A DNA stretch of 64,000 nt from Spirosoma endophyticum (GTDB lineage: Bacteria > Bacteroidota > Bacteroidia > Cytophagales > Spirosomataceae): the NCBI RefSeq assembly GCF_900112365.1, contig NZ_FOLQ01000001.1, positions 62,001 to 126,000 of the forward strand, given 5' to 3'. Made by a program: the position numbers and the translations under genes. The number at the start of each line of letters is the position of its first letter. Position 1 is the first letter of the stretch. Below the pieces are notes generated by a model that saw nothing but the letters and a program-made list of their open reading frames with translations, made no database searches and was not told the origin of the DNA. Positions 36,254-45,462 of the stretch are shown here, piece by piece.

Positions 36254-37855
36254 ATGATTCGATTGCTCATTACCGTATTCACTACGTTCCTGCTCTGGGC
36301 TGTTGGCGTTACCGATAGAAACACGCCAGGTTCGGGACGGCTGCACGTTGACATTCGGGATGCAGCTACGGGTAAATTAACGCCCGTTCGGGTGAGAATC
36401 ACGCAGTTGGGCAAACCGGTGGCGGCTGTTCCCGACGAAGCCATAGCTGTTTCGTATGGGTTGTGGGACCATGCCGATGGATTTGCCTTTCAGCCCGATA
36501 GTTCGTTCTATGTGGCGGGTTCGTTTACCATGACATTGCCGCCGGGAACCTACCAACTCGTCGTATCGAAAGGAAACGAATACCTGCGTCAGACGCATTC
36601 GGTGGCGATTAAGCCAGATCAGGAAATCCGGCAAACGTATCGACTGGCGCGCTGGATCAACATGACCACTCGTGGCTGGTATTCGGCGGATGGACATATT
36701 CATATTCGGCGGTCGCTCCGCGAGAATCAACCCCTGCTTAACTGGATTCAGGCTGAGGATATTAACGTGGGAGTTTTGCTGAAAATGGGCGATTTCTGGG
36801 AAACCTATTATCCGCAGTACGCTTTCGGTGAAAAAGGTATTTATCGACAGGGCAACTACCTGCTGACACCCGGCCAGGAAGACCCGCGAACCCCCGAGAT
36901 TGGTCATGCACTGGGCTTTGGTGCTACGTCATCCGTGCGTTACGGACGGGATTATTATTACTATGATATGGTATTTGACGAGGTGCATAAACGGGGTGGT
37001 ATTACGGGCTATGCGCATCAGGCCGAGTCCTTTCACGGGTATCGGGGCCTGATGCTGGATGGACTGCGCGCTAAAGTGGATGTGCTGGAATTGCTTCAAT
37101 ACTGCGTGTCGGACAAGCCACTACGTACCAAACACTATTACCACATGCTCGATCTGGGGTTTTCCTTAACCGCAACCGCTGGCTCCGACTTCCCCTGGTG
37201 CGGCCACGATCATGACCACGGTCCGCCGGAACAATCCGCCCAAATCGGGAATGCGCGTTTTTATACCTACCTGAACGGACCCTTTAGTCACCAGGCCTGG
37301 CTGGCGGCAGTGGCGGCCGGGCATACGTTTGTAACGAGCGGACCAATCCTTGATTTTCGGGTGAACAACGCCTTGCCGGGCGACCGGCTTAGTCTGAAAA
37401 CAGGCGATAAGCTGACCATTACAGCACAGGCTTACGGTCATTCAAGGCAATTGCCGCTCGATTCACTCGAAATCATTGGGCACGGCCGAGTGCTGGGACG
37501 TATCACCAGAAATGATCCGGGGCAATCGGCCAGCCATCTGGTTATCACGCTAAACCTGAAATCTATCGAACGGGGCATGTGGCTCGCGGCCCGCTGCTAC
37601 GGTGGTGGGCAGCAGGCGGCTCACACGACACCTGTGTACGTAACCATCGACGGGGGCGGGTTTCATAATCCAGAAACGGCCGGCAGTTACCTGAATCAAA
37701 GCGAAAAATACCTTCAGGAGTTGGAGAAGGAGCTGGAAACGAAGCAGGATAATCCCGAATCGCGGGCCTGGTATTATCAAAAGGGACTCAAAACCCGCAT
37801 TGAGGAAACCCGTAACGTCATTGCCGATTTAAGGAAGCGGCTGAGTACGCACTAA
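36254..37855 (+). CDS. CehA/McbA-type PHP-fold metallohydrolase
   Basis: A 533-residue exported protein. The N-terminus is a signal segment (LLITVFTTFLLWAVGV), residues about 28-130 form a beta-sandwich, and the metal-dependent hydrolase follows with GWYSADGHIHIRRSL (HxH metal ligands), GITGYAHQAESFHGYRG and TAGSDFPWCGHDHDHG. A coiled-coil tail (YLQELEKELETK, TRIEETRNVIADLRKR) ends the chain. CehA/McbA proteins hydrolyse esters or carbamates such as carbaryl, but most relatives have unknown substrates. It stands alone, divergent from DUF2911. Confidence 0.82.
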   Translation: MIRLLITVFTTFLLWAVGVTDRNTPGSGRLHVDIRDAATGKLTPVRVRITQLGKPVAAVPDEAIAVSYGLWDHADGFAFQPDSSFYVAGSFTMTLPPGTYQLVVSKGNEYLRQTHSVAIKPDQEIRQTYRLARWINMTTRGWYSADGHIHIRRSLRENQPLLNWIQAEDINVGVLLKMGDFWETYYPQYAFGEKGIYRQGNYLLTPGQEDPRTPEIGHALGFGATSSVRYGRDYYYYDMVFDEVHKRGGITGYAHQAESFHGYRGLMLDGLRAKVDVLELLQYCVSDKPLRTKHYYHMLDLGFSLTATAGSDFPWCGHDHDHGPPEQSAQIGNARFYTYLNGPFSHQAWLAAVAAGHTFVTSGPILDFRVNNALPGDRLSLKTGDKLTITAQAYGHSRQLPLDSLEIIGHGRVLGRITRNDPGQSASHLVITLNLKSIERGMWLAARCYGGGQQAAHTTPVYVTIDGGGFHNPETAGSYLNQSEKYLQELEKELETKQDNPESRAWYYQKGLKTRIEETRNVIADLRKRLSTH

Positions 37856-38064
37856 ACATGTTATGCTGTATGCACGCTGGCTAACGTACCTGACGAAAAT
37901 CAGTTTTCCGAGTGACATACATCAATAATTGGCGATGTAGAAACGCTCAACTTTGACTTATTAACCGGCCTGTTGTCATGGCTCAATAGCGACAGTTGCC
38001 TGGTGCCTTTGCTGTTCTAACCAACTGAAACGAAATCGTTAACCCCCTAAAATCACCCATCGGC

Positions 38065-38484
38065 ATGAATCGCGTACCGTCAACCAACTTATTTTCGCTA
38101 CCTGTAACGACCATCTCCTGCCATCAGGAACATCAGCACTGGCAACAAATTATTCGCCAGCAGGAGGAGGAAATTCAACAGCTTAGGACGCTGTTGCTCG
38201 ACGTAATGGATCAGTACAATTGCCGGAGCCTGCGCCACGATGCCATCGATTATTATCAGGATCTGAACCAGCTGCAAACTAAACTTGACCGACTGCACCG
38301 AGACCTGATCTGCAACGGAGTCGATTGCTCACCCGCCAAACAGGAACTGGCTTGCGGCAACGCACACTTTGGCCTGTCAGCCACCATTGAGCGACATACT
38401 ACGTTGCTGATCAGCGAATTTTCCCGGATCAAAGACGGATGCCTTCAGTTTCTGTCGGGAATGATGAGTTTGAATCTGTTGTAA
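38065..38484 (+). CDS. Hypothetical coiled-coil protein
   Basis: A 139-residue soluble protein rich in Gln and Leu, with heptad-like helices (HWQQIIRQQEEEIQQLRTLLLDVMDQY and DLNQLQTKLDRLHRDL). There is no signal peptide or transmembrane segment. No family is recognised. It has a leader gap of about 210 bases in which I see no RNA gene. It converges with the next hypothetical gene. Confidence 0.6.
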   Translation: MNRVPSTNLFSLPVTTISCHQEHQHWQQIIRQQEEEIQQLRTLLLDVMDQYNCRSLRHDAIDYYQDLNQLQTKLDRLHRDLICNGVDCSPAKQELACGNAHFGLSATIERHTTLLISEFSRIKDGCLQFLSGMMSLNLL

Positions 38485-38495
38485 AACAAGGCGTT

Positions 38496-38858
38496 CTACA
38501 CCTCGAAGGGAAGGTCGTATTCCTTCGTGATCACTTTCGAGCTACGCGTTTTAACTTCCACTTTGGCTTTGAGGGGTGAGCCAAGCACGAGGTAATTTTT
38601 TACGAACTGATCCTGATGCACCATCCAGGAATTGTCTTCCAGTAAGTACTCGTCAACGCCTTTTTTCGTGGCCTGATACGCCCATCGTTCCGTTATCAGT
38701 GGTTCATAGTTGATCGTGTTTCCCATGTAAACGACCTGAATACCCGGTAAGGATTGATTGCCCAGTTCCGTACAGTTTACGACGGTGATTGTTAATGAAG
38801 ACCCATCTTCGAGGTCACGTACCGACCATTCGTCGGCTACAGTTATTGCGTTTGCCAT
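38496..38858 (-). CDS. Hypothetical protein
   Basis: A 120-residue soluble, probably beta-rich protein (SLTITVVNCTELGNQSLPGIQVVYMG, KAKVEVKTRSSKVITKEYDLPFEV) without signal peptide. No family is recognised. It ends 11 bases from the opposing hypothetical gene. Confidence 0.6.
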   Translation of the reverse strand: MANAITVADEWSVRDLEDGSSLTITVVNCTELGNQSLPGIQVVYMGNTINYEPLITERWAYQATKKGVDEYLLEDNSWMVHQDQFVKNYLVLGSPLKAKVEVKTRSSKVITKEYDLPFEV

Positions 38859-39003
38859 TGAATTGTGTTAAGTTTTTAAGGCTTACTACTACAAAGCAAC
38901 ACTACGCAAAGACGGAGTCAATGCGGGAGTCGATAACTGGCGGGAATAACTAAATAAGTAGCTGTTTTTGGCGGGGTTTTGGCTGATACGTACCCAGGTA
39001 AAA

Positions 39004-39055
39004 CCCAACCGGGTAAATCATAGGCCCAATTGAGTCCATGACTTACCCGGTTGGG
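39004..39055. repeat. 52-bp near-perfect palindrome
   Basis: Centred on CAATTG at 39027-39032, it pairs at 22 of 26 positions, with outer arms CCCAACCGGGTAA / TTACCCGGTTGGG perfect over 13 bases. It has no loop to speak of. It lies 16 bases past the stop of the small membrane protein gene on the minus strand, where the sequence beyond ends in GGGTTTT, so it could be that gene's terminator or a recombination/binding site. Confidence 0.75.
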
Positions 39056-39071
39056 GCTAAATAATTTAGTT

Positions 39072-39404
39072 TTACAGCAAATCGATCAGTATGACCAGCA
39101 CATGCAAAATCAAGCTGGTTGCGAAAGCCGGGAAGATAAATTTTACGGGTAATGCCGATAAAATGGGTACGATTACCAGCAGAAAGCAAAGCATACTGAG
39201 CAGGAACTGCCAATCGCCACCGCCGGTATTGAACATTACCAAAAGAAGCACTGGCGACAGGATACAGCCCTGAAGGGCCACCGCCGTAGCCGCCCAGCCG
39301 ATGCGGTTGAACTCGGCTTTATCGACGTAATTTTTATAGTTGGTTAGCCAGTTAGTAGTGGAGGTATTGGAATAATCCGTTGTTGCGTGTGTGAGGGTTG
39401 CCAT
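39072..39404 (-). CDS. Small hypothetical membrane protein
   Basis: About 110 residues from ATG 39404 (a longer frame reaches 39431). Three hydrophobic helices are predicted by eye: VALQGCILSPVLLLVMF, FLLSMLCFLLVIVPILS and FIFPAFATSLILHVLVILIDLL. The family is not recognised. It is followed by the palindrome at 39004. Confidence 0.65.
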   Translation of the reverse strand: MATLTHATTDYSNTSTTNWLTNYKNYVDKAEFNRIGWAATAVALQGCILSPVLLLVMFNTGGGDWQFLLSMLCFLLVIVPILSALPVKFIFPAFATSLILHVLVILIDLL

Positions 39405-39758
39405 GATCGTTGTGCATTTAAATGATGACACAAAGAACGTTGAACGGCTTTCCCCATTTCCTGATCGAAATCATACGAAAACCTGATTTTTGTTCAGTTC
39501 TCGGGTCAAAGATTATCGACTTTTGCCAGAAATTAAGTGACCAATCTGGCCGATTAAGCGAGTACGGTCGATTTATTACCGTTGAATAGACGCTAATTTG
39601 GATGCATTCCCCTCCCTACTTTATCTTCACCCGATATTTTCAGGAAAGCATGTCTTTTCACGTTATGATGGTTGCCCGTCACTTTTCGAATGGAATGTCT
39701 TTCCGGGGAATATAGTCAGGTAACGGCCCTATCTCAACGTTTTAACTGGTTGTCTTGC
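39405..39758. other. Divergent intergenic region
   Basis: This gap separates the small membrane protein from the histidine kinase. The kinase frame is open back to a TTG at 39672, but the MILIVDD start of the receiver domain begins at 39759. No RNA gene, clear -7 box or repeat was recognised. Confidence 0.4.
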
Positions 39759-41327
39759 ATGATTCTTATTGTTGATGATAGACGGGAAAATATTCTTCCC
39801 TTAAAAAAGATTCTCGAACTGCATCGCTTTTCAGTTGATTCGGCCGAATCGGGTGAGGAAGCCCTGAAAAAAGTACTTAAAAACGCCTATTCCGTTATTA
39901 TTCTCGACGTACAGATGCCCGGCATGGATGGCTTTGAAGTGGCCAATGCCATTGCCGGTTTCAGTGGCGCCAGAGATACGTCCATTATTTTCCTGTCGGC
40001 GGTAAACACCGAGAAAAAATTCATTACCAAAGGCTATACGTCCGGGGGCGTTGACTACCTGACCAAACCCGTTGACCCCGATATTCTGGTCCTGAAAGTT
40101 AAGACGCTCCAGAAACTGTATGAGCAGCAGCAGGAATTACGCGCTACTCAGGACTCGCTCCGCAAAGAGGTTGAGGTGCGCAAACAGGCGCAGGAAGCCC
40201 TGAGTGAGCGTATGGAGGAGTTGCAAAAAGTCCTGGCCTCGCTGCCACAGATGGCTTTTACGATGGCGCCGTCGGGTAAACTCGAATACGTGAATGAACA
40301 CTGGTTTCGCTATTCAGCCAGTGCAACGGACTTCCCTGAAAACCATCCGGACGATGAGCGGTGCGGAGATTGGAAAACGGCCTTTGCCAACGGGAAAGAG
40401 TTCACGCGGGAAGTGCGCCTGAAAGAATTGAGTACCGGAACGTACTGTTATCATCTCCTGCGCATCGTTCCCATCAAGCAACAGGACGTAGTGATTCGAT
40501 GGATCGGCACGTTCACGGATATTCATTCGCAAAAGGAGGCTGCCGAATTGCTGGAGCAACAGGTTGAGTTACGAACCAATGAACTCCTGCTTAAGAATGT
40601 TGAGTTAGAACGTACGAATCACGAACTGCAGCAATTTACCTGGGTGGTGTCGCACGATTTGAAAGAGCCGCTTCGTAAGATTCAACTGCTCAGTGATACC
40701 ATTAAAGTAAAGTACCTCCGGGACAATCCGGATGCGGTATCTTACCTGGATCGGGCCATCCGGTCGGCAGCCCGGATGTCGACTATGATCAACGATCTGC
40801 TGGCCTATTCCAAGCTCTCAGTACCCGAAAATTTTCAATCAACCAACCTGAATACCCTGCTGGATGAAATCCTGCTGGACTTTGACGATACCATTAGCCA
40901 AAAAAAGGCCATAATCACCATCGACGAACTTCCGATCCTCGAAACGATCCCAAGCCGGATGCGGCAGATTTTTCAAAATCTGATTAGCAATGCCCTCAAA
41001 TTTGCCAGAGAAGATGAAGCGCCCCGCATTCGCATCAGCGCTGAGCGGATTGATAATAAGGCAATTGATGCCAGCCCGTCGCCCAATGGAACGTACTGTC
41101 GACTCATTGTACAGGATAATGGAATCGGATTCGATGAGAAATTTCTGGATCGGATTTTTATCATTTTTCAACGCCTTCACAACCGGGCCAGCTATGAAGG
41201 AACCGGTATCGGACTGGCCATTACGAAGAAAAATATTGAGAAACATAATGGTCTCATTTCTGCCCAAAGCCGGATGAATGAAGGGGCCCGGTTTATCCTT
41301 ATTTTACCTATCGAACAAAGCAAATAG
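39759..41327 (+). CDS. Receiver-PAS histidine kinase
   Basis: About 522 residues from ATG 39759 (MILIVDDRRENILPL). Order: receiver domain (phospho-Asp in VIILDVQMPGMDGFEV, residues about 1-120), coiled coil (about 120-165), a PAS domain (MAFTMAPSGKLEYVNEHWFRY), a second coiled linker, HisKA with the phospho-His in VVSHDLKEPLRKI, and an ATPase domain with N box IFQNLISNALKF, G1 DNGIGF and G2 GTGIGLAI. There is no transmembrane segment, so it is cytoplasmic; the N-terminal receiver means it takes input from another kinase. It leads a five-gene run with the next hybrid kinase (40 bases away) and the CheR/CheB genes. Confidence 0.93.
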   Translation: MILIVDDRRENILPLKKILELHRFSVDSAESGEEALKKVLKNAYSVIILDVQMPGMDGFEVANAIAGFSGARDTSIIFLSAVNTEKKFITKGYTSGGVDYLTKPVDPDILVLKVKTLQKLYEQQQELRATQDSLRKEVEVRKQAQEALSERMEELQKVLASLPQMAFTMAPSGKLEYVNEHWFRYSASATDFPENHPDDERCGDWKTAFANGKEFTREVRLKELSTGTYCYHLLRIVPIKQQDVVIRWIGTFTDIHSQKEAAELLEQQVELRTNELLLKNVELERTNHELQQFTWVVSHDLKEPLRKIQLLSDTIKVKYLRDNPDAVSYLDRAIRSAARMSTMINDLLAYSKLSVPENFQSTNLNTLLDEILLDFDDTISQKKAIITIDELPILETIPSRMRQIFQNLISNALKFAREDEAPRIRISAERIDNKAIDASPSPNGTYCRLIVQDNGIGFDEKFLDRIFIIFQRLHNRASYEGTGIGLAITKKNIEKHNGLISAQSRMNEGARFILILPIEQSK

Positions 41328-41367
41328 ACACTAATTACAACTACCATACCCCTCGCTACGTAACACC

Positions 41368-44300
41368 ATGCCACAAACCTCGATGACAAATTCGGTTATC
41401 CGGCAACTACAACTTGTTTTTACCTTCTCGACGCTCTTGCTCCTTATTAGTCTAACGGCGTCGTTTTACAGTATTCAGAAATTGATTGCCAACTCCCAGC
41501 TGGTCAATCATACCAATCAGGTTTTGCTCGAAGCCGAAAACATCATTTCCTATGTGAAGGATGCCGAAACGGGACAGCGTGGTTATCTGGTTACACTCGA
41601 TCCGCTCTTTTTGCAACCTTACAATGGCAGTTATGAAAAGGTGAAAAACAGCGACGATCGGCTTCAGGTCCTGATTGAAGACAGTCCGGTTCAGGGAAAG
41701 AATCTTGCCCAGGCCAGAACGTTATACGAAGCTAAATTCACTCAGATGCAACGTATCATCGATATAACCAGACGAAATAGATCGTTTAGTCGGGATACCA
41801 TCGAGCAGCACCGTGAAATGGTGCGGGGTAAAAAAATTATGGACGATCTCCGGGCGGTTGCCAACCGGATGAAGGCGGAAGAAAATAAATTGCTTCAATC
41901 CCGGACTGAACAACAGCAAATTTATATTACCTACACGCCGTTCCTGCTGGTCATTGCGGCCATTATCTCCATGATGATCACTGCGTTTACGTATGTACGT
42001 ATCAAGCGTGATCTGGACGACCGGCTGGCTCAACAGAAACTGGATGAAGCAAAATATATTGAGACGGCCGAACGGATCGGGCTGATGGAAGACGTAACTC
42101 AGAAAATCGCTGATGGGGATTATGCAGTACGTAGTCCCGATACGAAAGACGATGATCTGGGGCGTGTTTCAAAGGCGCTCAACCAGATGACGGAATCGCT
42201 TGAGCAGACATTCACTGATTTGAACAATAGAAACTGGCTGCAACATGGAGCGGTCAGGTTAAGTGATGCCATTCGGGGCGAAAAAGAGTTGAAAACGTTG
42301 GGAATCCAACTGGTCAACACAGTTGCCGACTACCTGAATGCGCCACTGGCTACGGTGTATCTGATTGACAGTGACGCAAATTTTCAACTGGCCGGTGGCT
42401 ACGCCGTCCAGCATGTGCCAACGAGCATCCGGCAGGGAGAAGGGTTAGTTGGACAGGCAATTGAGCGCAAAAAAACGCTGATTGTTCAGGACGTACCGCC
42501 CGATTATAGCCGCATAACCTCCTCGCTGGGTGACACCCGTCCGTCCTCACTGGTGATCGTTCCACTGGTTTACGGAGATATGTGCGTGGGTGCGATAGAG
42601 GTAGGGCTGATGCGGCCGCCTAATGCGCTGGAAATTGACTTTCTGGAACACAATCAGGAAGCTATGGCCATTGGCGTCAACGCTGCACTGGACTACATTA
42701 AGTTGCAGAATTTCCTGGAGGAAACGCAGGCACAATCCGAGGAATTGCAGGCGCAGCATAACGAAATGGAAAACCTGAATGCGGAACTGGAAATGCAGGC
42801 CCAAAAGCTTCAGGCATCCGAAGAGGAACTGCGCGTTCAGCAGGAAGAACTGCAACAGACCAATACCGAACTGGAAGAACGCGGAATGCTCCTGGAGGAA
42901 AAAAACGACGAAATTCAGAAAAAGGCCGACGAGCTGGAGCTGACAACCCGCTACAAATCGGAGTTTCTGGCCAATATGTCCCACGAGCTTCGGACGCCCC
43001 TCAATTCCATTTTGTTATTGAGCCGATTACTGTCGGAGAACACAGACGAAAACCTGAATACCGACCAGGTGGAATACGCCCGCGTGATTCAGTCCTCCGG
43101 GAATGGCCTGCTAGGGCTGATTGATGAGATTCTTGATCTGTCCAAAATAGAAGCCGGGCAGATGACACTGGAGTATCAGGACGTACCCGTTTCCGAAATT
43201 ACCCACGAACTTCAGTCACTGTTCGGGCTATTGGCCAAAGAAAAAGGCCTTGACTTTTCGATCCACGTTGAGCCAGATGTGCCCTCGCTTATTGAGACGG
43301 ACAAGTTGCGACTGGGGCAAATTCTGAAGAATCTGCTCTCCAACGCCCTTAAATTTACGTCGACTGGCAGCGTTAGGCTGACCATCAGGAAGAATTCCGG
43401 CGACGCACAGAAAGCCAATACCCTCTGCTTTGCGGTTAAGGATACGGGTATTGGCATACCGCCTGAGAAACAGCCGCTTATTTTTGAAGCATTTCAGCAA
43501 GCCGATGGATCGACCAAACGGAAATACGGCGGAACCGGCCTGGGCTTGTCGATCAGCCGTGAGCTGGCCAAACTGCTGGGGGGCGAAATTACGCTGACAA
43601 GCCAGGTAAATGAGGGAAGCGAATTCATGGTTCACATACCCGTTTCTGGTTCACACGTAGCAACACCCGCACAAAAAACGCTGCCTCAACGTACTGTAGA
43701 GCCATCCCCGGCCAGTCAGGTGCAAGTGTCACCAAAACCAGCCACAGCGTCAAATCAATACCTCAGTTCGACGATTCCGGAGGCCATTCCGGATGACCGT
43801 GCATCCATTACAGCGCAGGACAAGACGATCCTGATCGTTGAAGACGACACGAACTTTGCAAAATCGCTGCTGGATTACGCCCGTAAAAAAGGCTACAAAG
43901 GCATCGTTGCGGTTCGGGGCGACGAAGGGCTGGAACTGGCGGCTATCTACAAACCACTTGGTATTCTGCTGGATATCCAGTTGCCGGTCATGAGCGGCTG
44001 GGAGGTGATGGATGCCCTGAAAGCTGATCCGCGTACTCGCCCCATTCCGGTGCATATCATGTCGTCCCACCAGCTCAAGAACGAGAGCCTGCTGAAAGGA
44101 GCCGTTGATTTTGTGGACAAGCCAATGGCCTTCGAGCAGATGCAGGACGTCTTTAAAAAGATCGAATACGTCCTGAATCGAGAGCACAAGAAAGTGCTGA
44201 TAATTGAGGATAATCCCAAGCATGCCAAGGCTTTAGCCTATTTCCTGGAAACGTTCAACATCAATTCAGAACTGAAGAGCAACGTAACGGAAGGTATCGA

Positions 44301-44997
44301 TGCGCTGAAACGCAAGGAAGTGGACTGTGTCATTCTGGATATGGGTATCCCAGACAATAAAGCCTACGAAACGCTGGAAGAAGCCAAGAAAAATCCGGGT
44401 ATGGAAAACCTGCCCATCATCATCTTTACGGGTAAAAGCCTGTCGATGCCCGAAGAGTTGAAAATAAAAAAATACGCCGACTCGATCATTGTCAAGACGG
44501 CTCATTCGTATCAGCGGATGCTCGACGAAGTGTCGCTCTTCCTGCATCTGGTGGAGGAAAATAAACAGGAAAAGGGGAGTAGTACAACCAAAAAACTGGG
44601 TGGTCTGAGCCAGGTACTGGACAATAAAACGGTGCTGGTCGCCGACGATGACGTACGGAATATTTTCTCATTATCGAAGGCGCTGGAGCAGTATAACATG
44701 ACCGTCATCACGGCGCTGGATGGCAAAGAGGCCCTGCAAAAATTAGACGAAAACCCGACGATTGATGTCGTGTTACTGGATATGATGATGCCCCAGATGG
44801 ACGGCTACGAAACAGCCCGAAAAATCCGGGAGCATTACCAGTGGAAGAATTTGCCGGTTATTGCCGTAACGGCCAAAGCCATGACTGGCGACCGGGAAAA
44901 GTGTATCCAGGCCGGCGCGTCTGATTATATCACCAAACCGGTTGACATCGACCAGCTTATTTCGTTACTACGTGTGTGGTTATATGACCGGTCTTAA
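41368..44997 (+). CDS. CHASE3-HAMP-GAF hybrid histidine kinase with three receiver domains
   Basis: A 1209-residue membrane kinase. Two helices (about 16-36 and 190-212) frame a CHASE3 sensor domain (SYVKDAETGQRGYLVT). Then come HAMP (about 213-285), GAF (about 300-440), a long Glu/Gln-rich coiled coil (about 450-535), HisKA (ANMSHELRTPLNSIL) and ATPase (NLLSNALKFT, DTGIGIPP, GTGLGLSI). Three receivers follow with phospho-Asp in LLDIQLPVMSG, VILDMGIPD and LLDMMMPQMDGYE; the middle one is the most divergent. The architecture allows several phosphotransfer outputs. It sits in front of a lone receiver, CheR and CheB. The signal is unknown. Confidence 0.94.
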   Translation: MPQTSMTNSVIRQLQLVFTFSTLLLLISLTASFYSIQKLIANSQLVNHTNQVLLEAENIISYVKDAETGQRGYLVTLDPLFLQPYNGSYEKVKNSDDRLQVLIEDSPVQGKNLAQARTLYEAKFTQMQRIIDITRRNRSFSRDTIEQHREMVRGKKIMDDLRAVANRMKAEENKLLQSRTEQQQIYITYTPFLLVIAAIISMMITAFTYVRIKRDLDDRLAQQKLDEAKYIETAERIGLMEDVTQKIADGDYAVRSPDTKDDDLGRVSKALNQMTESLEQTFTDLNNRNWLQHGAVRLSDAIRGEKELKTLGIQLVNTVADYLNAPLATVYLIDSDANFQLAGGYAVQHVPTSIRQGEGLVGQAIERKKTLIVQDVPPDYSRITSSLGDTRPSSLVIVPLVYGDMCVGAIEVGLMRPPNALEIDFLEHNQEAMAIGVNAALDYIKLQNFLEETQAQSEELQAQHNEMENLNAELEMQAQKLQASEEELRVQQEELQQTNTELEERGMLLEEKNDEIQKKADELELTTRYKSEFLANMSHELRTPLNSILLLSRLLSENTDENLNTDQVEYARVIQSSGNGLLGLIDEILDLSKIEAGQMTLEYQDVPVSEITHELQSLFGLLAKEKGLDFSIHVEPDVPSLIETDKLRLGQILKNLLSNALKFTSTGSVRLTIRKNSGDAQKANTLCFAVKDTGIGIPPEKQPLIFEAFQQADGSTKRKYGGTGLGLSISRELAKLLGGEITLTSQVNEGSEFMVHIPVSGSHVATPAQKTLPQRTVEPSPASQVQVSPKPATASNQYLSSTIPEAIPDDRASITAQDKTILIVEDDTNFAKSLLDYARKKGYKGIVAVRGDEGLELAAIYKPLGILLDIQLPVMSGWEVMDALKADPRTRPIPVHIMSSHQLKNESLLKGAVDFVDKPMAFEQMQDVFKKIEYVLNREHKKVLIIEDNPKHAKALAYFLETFNINSELKSNVTEGIDALKRKEVDCVILDMGIPDNKAYETLEEAKKNPGMENLPIIIFTGKSLSMPEELKIKKYADSIIVKTAHSYQRMLDEVSLFLHLVEENKQEKGSSTTKKLGGLSQVLDNKTVLVADDDVRNIFSLSKALEQYNMTVITALDGKEALQKLDENPTIDVVLLDMMMPQMDGYETARKIREHYQWKNLPVIAVTAKAMTGDREKCIQAGASDYITKPVDIDQLISLLRVWLYDRS

Positions 44998-45002
44998 TCT
45001 AT

Positions 45003-45076
45003 AAACACAGAGAAATAACAGAGTTAACAAAGAAAAACTCAGTGTGCTCCGTTATTCCTTTGTTTCTCTGTGTTAA
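45003..45076. repeat. CACAGAG-family inverted repeat
   Basis: AACACAGAGAAATAACAGAGTT on the left and TTTGTTTCTCTGTGTT on the right form an imperfect stem with further short units inside. It fills the gap between the hybrid kinase and the lone receiver gene. It may partly separate their expression. Confidence 0.7.
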
Positions 45077-45087
45077 AAAATACAAAC

Positions 45088-45453
45088 ATGCCTAAAAAAC
45101 GAGTCCTGATTATTGACGATGATGCCCGGAATATCTTTGCGATGACGGCTACCCTGAAGGCCAAATCGTTCGATTGTCTGTCGTGCCTCAGCGCCAATGA
45201 AGCGTTGGACATCTTGAGAACCGATGCCGTAGTCGATGCCATTCTGATCGATATGATGATGCCCGAAATGGATGGCTATGAAGCGATTCCACGGATCAAA
45301 AATCTGGAAAAGCGAAAAGACACGCCGATCATTTCGGTTACAGCACAGGCGATGGTGGGCGATCGGGAAAAATGCCTCCGGGCCGGCGCAACGGAGTACC
45401 TGTCAAAGCCAGTTGATGTGGATCGACTGTTGCAATTGCTGTCGACTATTTAA
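45088..45453 (+). CDS. Single-domain response regulator
   Basis: A 121-residue receiver from ATG 45088; an in-frame GTG at 45070 lies inside the upstream repeat and is rejected. Phosphoacceptor is Asp55 (AILIDMMMPEMDGYE), with acidic pocket IIDDDARNIF, a conserved VTAQAMVGDREKC and Lys in LSKPVDVDRL. It is closely related to the third receiver of the kinase just upstream (shared DDDxRNIF, DMMMPxMDGYE and GDREKC), so it probably arose from it and may compete for the same phosphoryl group. CheR starts 9 bases later. Confidence 0.92.
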   Translation: MPKKRVLIIDDDARNIFAMTATLKAKSFDCLSCLSANEALDILRTDAVVDAILIDMMMPEMDGYEAIPRIKNLEKRKDTPIISVTAQAMVGDREKCLRAGATEYLSKPVDVDRLLQLLSTI

Positions 45454-45462
45454 CGGCTGATC

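Noticed and set aside
45003-45076. CACAGAG arrays as a CRISPR
   Set aside because: Units are only about 7 bases, spacing is irregular, there are no unique spacers, and the arms are inverted complements; no cas gene is present.
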